Source: Trichomonas vaginalis G3 (taxonomy: Eukaryota; Parabasalia; Trichomonadida; Trichomonadidae). From it: DNA of 64,000 nt. The DNA is taken from positions 16,450,641-16,514,640 of the forward strand of contig NC_067206.1 in assembly GCF_026262505.1 (NCBI RefSeq), in the 5' to 3' direction. The notes under the pieces were generated by a model. That model did not search any database and had not been told where the DNA came from. It worked only from the letters and a program-made list of their open reading frames with translations. Every line of letters starts with the position of its first letter. Within the stretch, counting starts at the first letter, position 1. The position numbers and the translations under genes are program-made. This document shows positions 59,720 through 64,000 of this stretch, piece after piece.

Positions 59720-61993
59720 TTATTGTTGTGGAATTTGATATATCGCGGTACTAGAATCTTCAAACACAATTGCAAGAGTATCGGGAACACTTATCTGTGA
59801 AGAAGAAAGAGCTTTCATTGATATAATCCTCTTATCAACCTTAGTCAATGTCTGGAAAACAATTTTAGTTCCCATTGCAGAACATGTCAAAACTCTTGTT
59901 GAAGTTGCAATGCAGAACTTGTCATCATCAATTGCACAGAAACAAACAATGTTAGATTTATCAAATGGGATCTTCTTCATGCTCATATCCCTTGAAATGT
60001 ACCAAATCATTCTTGCGAAACAAACGTAAAAACCTCTTGAACTTGCTTCGAAAAATCTTGGAGGAGCAGGGAAATCAACGGTGTCAATTCTGTTTCCTCT
60101 CATATCAAATATTGCGACGCATTTGTTACATATAACGTAAGCGCTTTCATCTACTGCACAAATAGCTCTTGCGTCATCTGCGTCGATTAGAGATTGATGG
60201 TCGACATCTATTTCCCTATGCGAGTACAAAACAATCAACTCGTTATCAGCTGTCAACGCGAAGAATCGAATTCCCAAAGAAGACAAAGTGGAAAAACAAA
60301 CAGATGATGAACAGATGCCAATAAGTCGCTTAGGAATAACAGCAACTAATTTCTTTGATGGGAAATTGTATATGGACATTCCTCCAGGTCCTCCTAATGC
60401 AAGAAGGTCGGCGGCGAAAGCAGAGATCTGCGCACCATTGAATTTTGGTAATGAACACCATTGGAACTTGTCACGACTAACAACAGCACAAGCAAGATCC
60501 CATTGAACTAAAACTGAGTCGTCTGTAATGTGTGTCACTTTTTTCACGGGTGTGTTGAATGGTTTCATGTTTACAATTGGGCCTCTTTCTTCTAATGATG
60601 CTAAAATAAAACTGCCATCGTCAAAACCGCTGGCAACCGTCGTTTTTGAGAGGGAAAGACAAAGACATTGTCCTGTGTGGAATGTGAGGTTGAACGGGTC
60701 ACCTACGTATGATGTAACATGTACTCCTTGTTTAATGGTTGATATCGCGTAGTGTATTGGCGAAATTGCGACATCAATAATTGGAGATGTCATTGTTTCC
60801 TCTTTTATGAGTTGTATTGCCTTGGAATCACTAGGAACTTTAAGAATGTAAACAGTTTTGACTGATGCAGCAATGACAAATTCTGAATTTTCTGAATTAC
60901 AGCCTGCAAAGGCAACAATGTTGTTTGTACATTCCCATGTTGCACCATTGTATCCTGTGACTTTTTTACCTTCGTATTTGGTCTGAATTGTGGGAATTGA
61001 TGGCATTGAAATCGTTGGAAATGTTTTGATGCTATCTTCATCGCATTGGATGAGAATTGACTTGTATTCACTTAGCCTGATAGGTGCAACAATATGAACT
61101 TTGTGTTCTGTGCCATTTAGGATCAAATCTCCACTTGATGTAAGATAAATCAGAAAATCGCCGGTGGATTCGACACGTAATGGTGGATTCGACAATCTAA
61201 GTACTTCTGTGAATGAATCTGCTGTAACTGAATATCCAATTCCTTCAGGTGTAAAGATTATTGTTTTTTCGGTATTCCAAGCTTGAGAAGCGCATGTAAC
61301 ATCGGGTATTTCGGCGATTTCGCGGAATGGATTGAATCCAAATATCTTTCCATTTTGGAAAAAGATTTTGGAATTTAAATATCTGGAAAAACAAGAAATG
61401 TTTGCGGTATAGGGTCCTTGCATAAGTTCTTCTGTGGTGAAATTATATATGTATGTAGCGACTAAATACTCTTTTTCCGTTTTAATTAATGCAATAAATG
61501 CTGAAGAATTTTTTTCAATTAAATATTGATCTTCGAATGGATGGCATCGCTCTAAACGTACTATCTTTCCATTTTTGATAGGCCACTCAATCTGATATTG
61601 AACAGGGCTCTTTTTTGATAATTTAACCATTTTACCGCTTTCAAACAAAATGTAGTTGTAATCGAATTTATCAGTAAGCATTGTGTGATGAGACATGATG
61701 TTTTCGTGAATATTCGTTGAAGAATGAACTTTAAATTCAGCGTTATCTAAAAAAATAGAGTGTGCTTGCTGATCTTCTGTTATAATAACAAAATTAAGTG
61801 CTTCTTCTTTAGGGTTATTTGATACAAATAGTGAAACAACTGGGAATTGGAAAGTTACTTTCGAAACTAATTCAAGTGTTTCTAAATAGTAAACTGCAAG
61901 TGAGTCATATTGATAGTGTATGATAACTTTTTCCCCATTATGTGTTCCAATCTCAAAATTTCCAAAAGAATCAAAAGGAGAAGAAGAATTCAT
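59720..61993 (-). CDS. WD-like beta-propeller protein, 757 residues
   Basis: Start taken at the ATG at 61993 (MNSSSPFDSFGNFEIG). The whole length is beta-rich with propeller-like blades: DSLAVYYLETLELVSKVTF, SEFVIAASVKTVYILKVPS, SPIIDVAISPIHYAIS, KTTVASGFDDGSFILAS, DDARAICAVDESAYVICNK. Classical GH...WD pairs are weak, as in divergent WD40 or nucleoporin/clathrin-type propellers. Cytoplasmic, no signal or membrane span. Probably a scaffold in trafficking or a large complex; partner unknown. Intact host gene. Confidence 0.5.
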   Translation of the reverse strand: MNSSSPFDSFGNFEIGTHNGEKVIIHYQYDSLAVYYLETLELVSKVTFQFPVVSLFVSNNPKEEALNFVIITEDQQAHSIFLDNAEFKVHSSTNIHENIMSHHTMLTDKFDYNYILFESGKMVKLSKKSPVQYQIEWPIKNGKIVRLERCHPFEDQYLIEKNSSAFIALIKTEKEYLVATYIYNFTTEELMQGPYTANISCFSRYLNSKIFFQNGKIFGFNPFREIAEIPDVTCASQAWNTEKTIIFTPEGIGYSVTADSFTEVLRLSNPPLRVESTGDFLIYLTSSGDLILNGTEHKVHIVAPIRLSEYKSILIQCDEDSIKTFPTISMPSIPTIQTKYEGKKVTGYNGATWECTNNIVAFAGCNSENSEFVIAASVKTVYILKVPSDSKAIQLIKEETMTSPIIDVAISPIHYAISTIKQGVHVTSYVGDPFNLTFHTGQCLCLSLSKTTVASGFDDGSFILASLEERGPIVNMKPFNTPVKKVTHITDDSVLVQWDLACAVVSRDKFQWCSLPKFNGAQISAFAADLLALGGPGGMSIYNFPSKKLVAVIPKRLIGICSSSVCFSTLSSLGIRFFALTADNELIVLYSHREIDVDHQSLIDADDARAICAVDESAYVICNKCVAIFDMRGNRIDTVDFPAPPRFFEASSRGFYVCFARMIWYISRDMSMKKIPFDKSNIVCFCAIDDDKFCIATSTRVLTCSAMGTKIVFQTLTKVDKRIISMKALSSSQISVPDTLAIVFEDSSTAIYQIPQQ

Positions 61994-62724
61994 TACTGTC
62001 ACTTTTTTAAATTGAGAGTTATTTTAAGGGTGCATATACGCCTGTAAGGCACAACTTCCAACAACTCTGAGATTGTTAATAAGTGTATTAAAAGGTAGTT
62101 CCACGAAGATCAAGACAGCAGATTTCCGAATAATAGAATCAATAGACTCCATAATTTTTATGAATTAATCGTCATGTTATGATTTAAATATCAAATTTAA
62201 TTTCCTATATTCAATATACCTTTTGTTTTACGCAATGTGTTTCCTGTCAATTGCGAAAGGCATTGCCTGTGTATGTATATTTGCTTATGAGATATTCATT
62301 ATTATTTTATGAAAATGTTTTTTATTATACATCTTATGATCCCATATGCAAATTTTCCCAAGGAATATTTCATATTGATATCAATAACTATATGAAAAAA
62401 AAATATATGTAAGTAATAATGAAAATGGTTTATGAATAAAATCAAAATGAAAATAAAACAGGATGCCATATAAATTCTTATAATGCTAGCAATGCCAAAG
62501 CAGCAATAGAATTAACAAGATTATAAGTAAGCCTTTGCAAAATAAGATAAAAAACATCAGAGCATTAATTGCTTAGCCGAGATATGCATCAATGTGTTCG
62601 GCTAATTGTCAAATAGTTTTAAAAATTTAACGGTAAAGAAGCCAGATTATGGCAAGGTAAAAATAATTCAAAAACTTTTTAAAAATCTCTAATTTTATTA
62701 CATACAAACATGGGAACTTACGAT
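61994..62724. other. host intergenic DNA
   Basis: AT-rich. Holds the upstream region of the WD-like gene and the 3' side of the Myb gene. No further feature. Confidence 0.6.
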
Positions 62725-63354
62725 CTAAAAAGCAAGTTCGAATGACTCGAAAATATCGGAAGCGACGGACCAGTCGATTAAGTCATCAACTTTAGAGTTT
62801 GAGTTGTCCTCAAATACTGTAGCTGAAGGGTACTCCATTGGTGCTGGGGATGGAGCTGTATTGATTTGTTGTTGATAGGCCATTTCATAATTAGTTATTG
62901 GAGGTGTCTGGACATAAATTGGACTGGACTGTGGTGACAATTTTGCCTTTTTGCTTGTTCCTGTAGCTAAAAAGCTAACATTATGAGTTCTAAGAAATTC
63001 AAGTGTTACTCCTCTTCTTTTCAAAACCATATATCTGGATTTTATACTGATATCAGATCTATTATTGAAGTATTTGGAAATAACAACCCATTTAGCACCA
63101 AATTCTTGATATTTTTCAAGAAGAAGAATATCTTCTGCGACAGAAAATGGACTTCTGTTAATATTTGGATTTAAGTAGTTTTCCCATCTTTCCTTACATT
63201 GGCGTGGATTTCTATCACCCATTTTTTCAGATATAAGTTTCCAATTTAACTCAGAGCATTGAGATATAATGGAGCAAAGCCTCATATCATCCTCCTTTGT
63301 GAACTTGCACTTTGGATGACACTTTGGAGAAGAGCACATATCATCAGATATCAT
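62725..63354 (-). CDS. R2R3 Myb transcription factor
   Basis: 209 residues, ATG at 63354. Two Myb repeats: KFTKEDDMRLCSIISQC ... NWKLISEKMGDRNPRQCKERW (about 18-62) and SPFSVAEDILLLEKYQEFGAKWVVISKYF ... SIKSRYMVLKRR (about 70-118). The C-terminus is Ser/Pro/Gln-rich (SPQSSPIYVQTPPITN) with an acidic end (DLIDWSVASDIFESFEL), a likely activation tail. Trichomonads have a greatly expanded set of such factors; known ones bind AAC-containing sites and control iron- and cycle-dependent genes. Intact. Confidence 0.9.
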   Translation of the reverse strand: MISDDMCSSPKCHPKCKFTKEDDMRLCSIISQCSELNWKLISEKMGDRNPRQCKERWENYLNPNINRSPFSVAEDILLLEKYQEFGAKWVVISKYFNNRSDISIKSRYMVLKRRGVTLEFLRTHNVSFLATGTSKKAKLSPQSSPIYVQTPPITNYEMAYQQQINTAPSPAPMEYPSATVFEDNSNSKVDDLIDWSVASDIFESFELAF

Positions 63355-63372
63355 TGTAGAATAATGAGTTTT
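63355..63372 (-). promoter_or_regulatory. initiator of the Myb gene
   Basis: On the minus strand ACTCATTATTCTACA precedes the ATG. TCATTA fits the trichomonad initiator, and its A lies about 11 bases before the ATG. Confidence 0.6.
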
Positions 63373-64000
63373 TCCTTCTCAAAATTCTTCCATAGAAAAT
63401 TCCCGCTAATTGAGAACAACTCTCAATTGATATAAATTATGAATATTTATGAAAAATGATTGGCATAAGATTGTAAATATATATTCCTTTTTATCTGAAT
63501 TCAGATGAAGTTTTCTATGTACCATCCTTTCACGAACCTCAGAGTCTACACAAAAACCACGGAGTCCATTGAGAGAGTTCTATCAAAAAGTCAAATTTTC
63601 TTAGAAAGATTTGAGAGCTTCACAAAAATTGAGAGATATACTCATAGGATTTGGAATGCTGAAAAATAGTAAGACTATGATATTTAGTATCTATACCGAA
63701 CATTAGTTTATATTTCATCAACAATTGATGAATTTGCATATGCGAGACCGTTTAGATTTGTGAAAAAGTAAACGTTCACCATTACATGCGGGAATAGCTC
63801 AAATCTGCACTGAAATCCTTTATTGCGGTATTATCCGCTTGGTTCTCCAACTAATTTAAGTGATACCATGCAGATTTATCATATAAATAGAGGAGATTAA
63901 GTAGATCTTCTTCTCACGAATCTTCTTGAGAAAGACGATCTACGTTCTATTGTTATTTTATGATAGTACATGCATAAGTTTATGGTCTCTTTCAAAAAAA
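63373..64000. other. host intergenic DNA at the window end
   Basis: AT-rich with somewhat more complex sequence after 63500. GCGGGAATAGCTCAAAT near 63790 resembles a tRNA start but no acceptor partner or T arm follows. No gene supported. Confidence 0.5.

Noticed and set aside
63780-63860. tRNA-like start (GCGGGAATAGCTCAAAT)
   Set aside because: No matching acceptor strand, anticodon stem or T arm follows.

Overview
The window looks like nuclear DNA of a parabasalid flagellate (Trichomonas or a close relative). It is about 70 percent A+T, the host genes seem intronless with very short leaders, several are preceded by the trichomonad initiator TCA(C/T)(T/A), and a Myb-type regulator, a BspA-like surface gene and Polintons (Mavericks) are all trichomonad hallmarks. 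Everything here is read from sequence and remembered family motifs; no database was searched.

Layout. 1-1607: host flank with a GC-richer structured segment and a 113-bp tandem repeat. 1608-46218: a Polinton with 561-bp terminal inverted repeats (TIRs) and a perfect 6-bp target duplication (GAAAAT), so its ends are certain. It carries an rve integrase, protein-primed DNA polymerase B, a packaging ATPase, a double-jelly-roll capsid gene, minor structural genes and a collar-type fibre. Inside it, at about 2282-28280, sits a second, different virus-like element of about 26 kb: Dam-like methyltransferase, fibre, a decayed rve integrase, a primase/SF3-type helicase in place of PolB, a packaging ATPase, a capsid gene and coiled-coil structural genes. 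Both are treated as fossils: the outer one looks young with roughly six to eight breaks, the inner one has many more, mostly in its left third.

Both elements carry the same accessory module (12.2-16.1 kb and 35.6-38.9 kb): KilA-N-type genes plus a partner gene, each behind a common leader and between palindromic and tandem repeats. They also share a short pre-ATG motif (TTTTTA, about 10 bases, then TAAAATG). One inner-element gene (26806-28035) instead has a host-type initiator and a cluster of Myb-like sites, which suggests it is read by the host's own regulators.

46219-64000: host DNA with a Pol I RPA43-like gene, a 4.2-kb non-autonomous transposon (9-bp target duplication) that holds a 0.9-kb palindrome and an 11-unit array of GC-rich hairpins, then thioredoxin, a 1,036-codon PH-like/acidic-repeat protein, a NOT4-like protein, a frameshifted BspA-like surface gene, a WD-like propeller protein and an R2R3 Myb. 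Host genes are otherwise whole.
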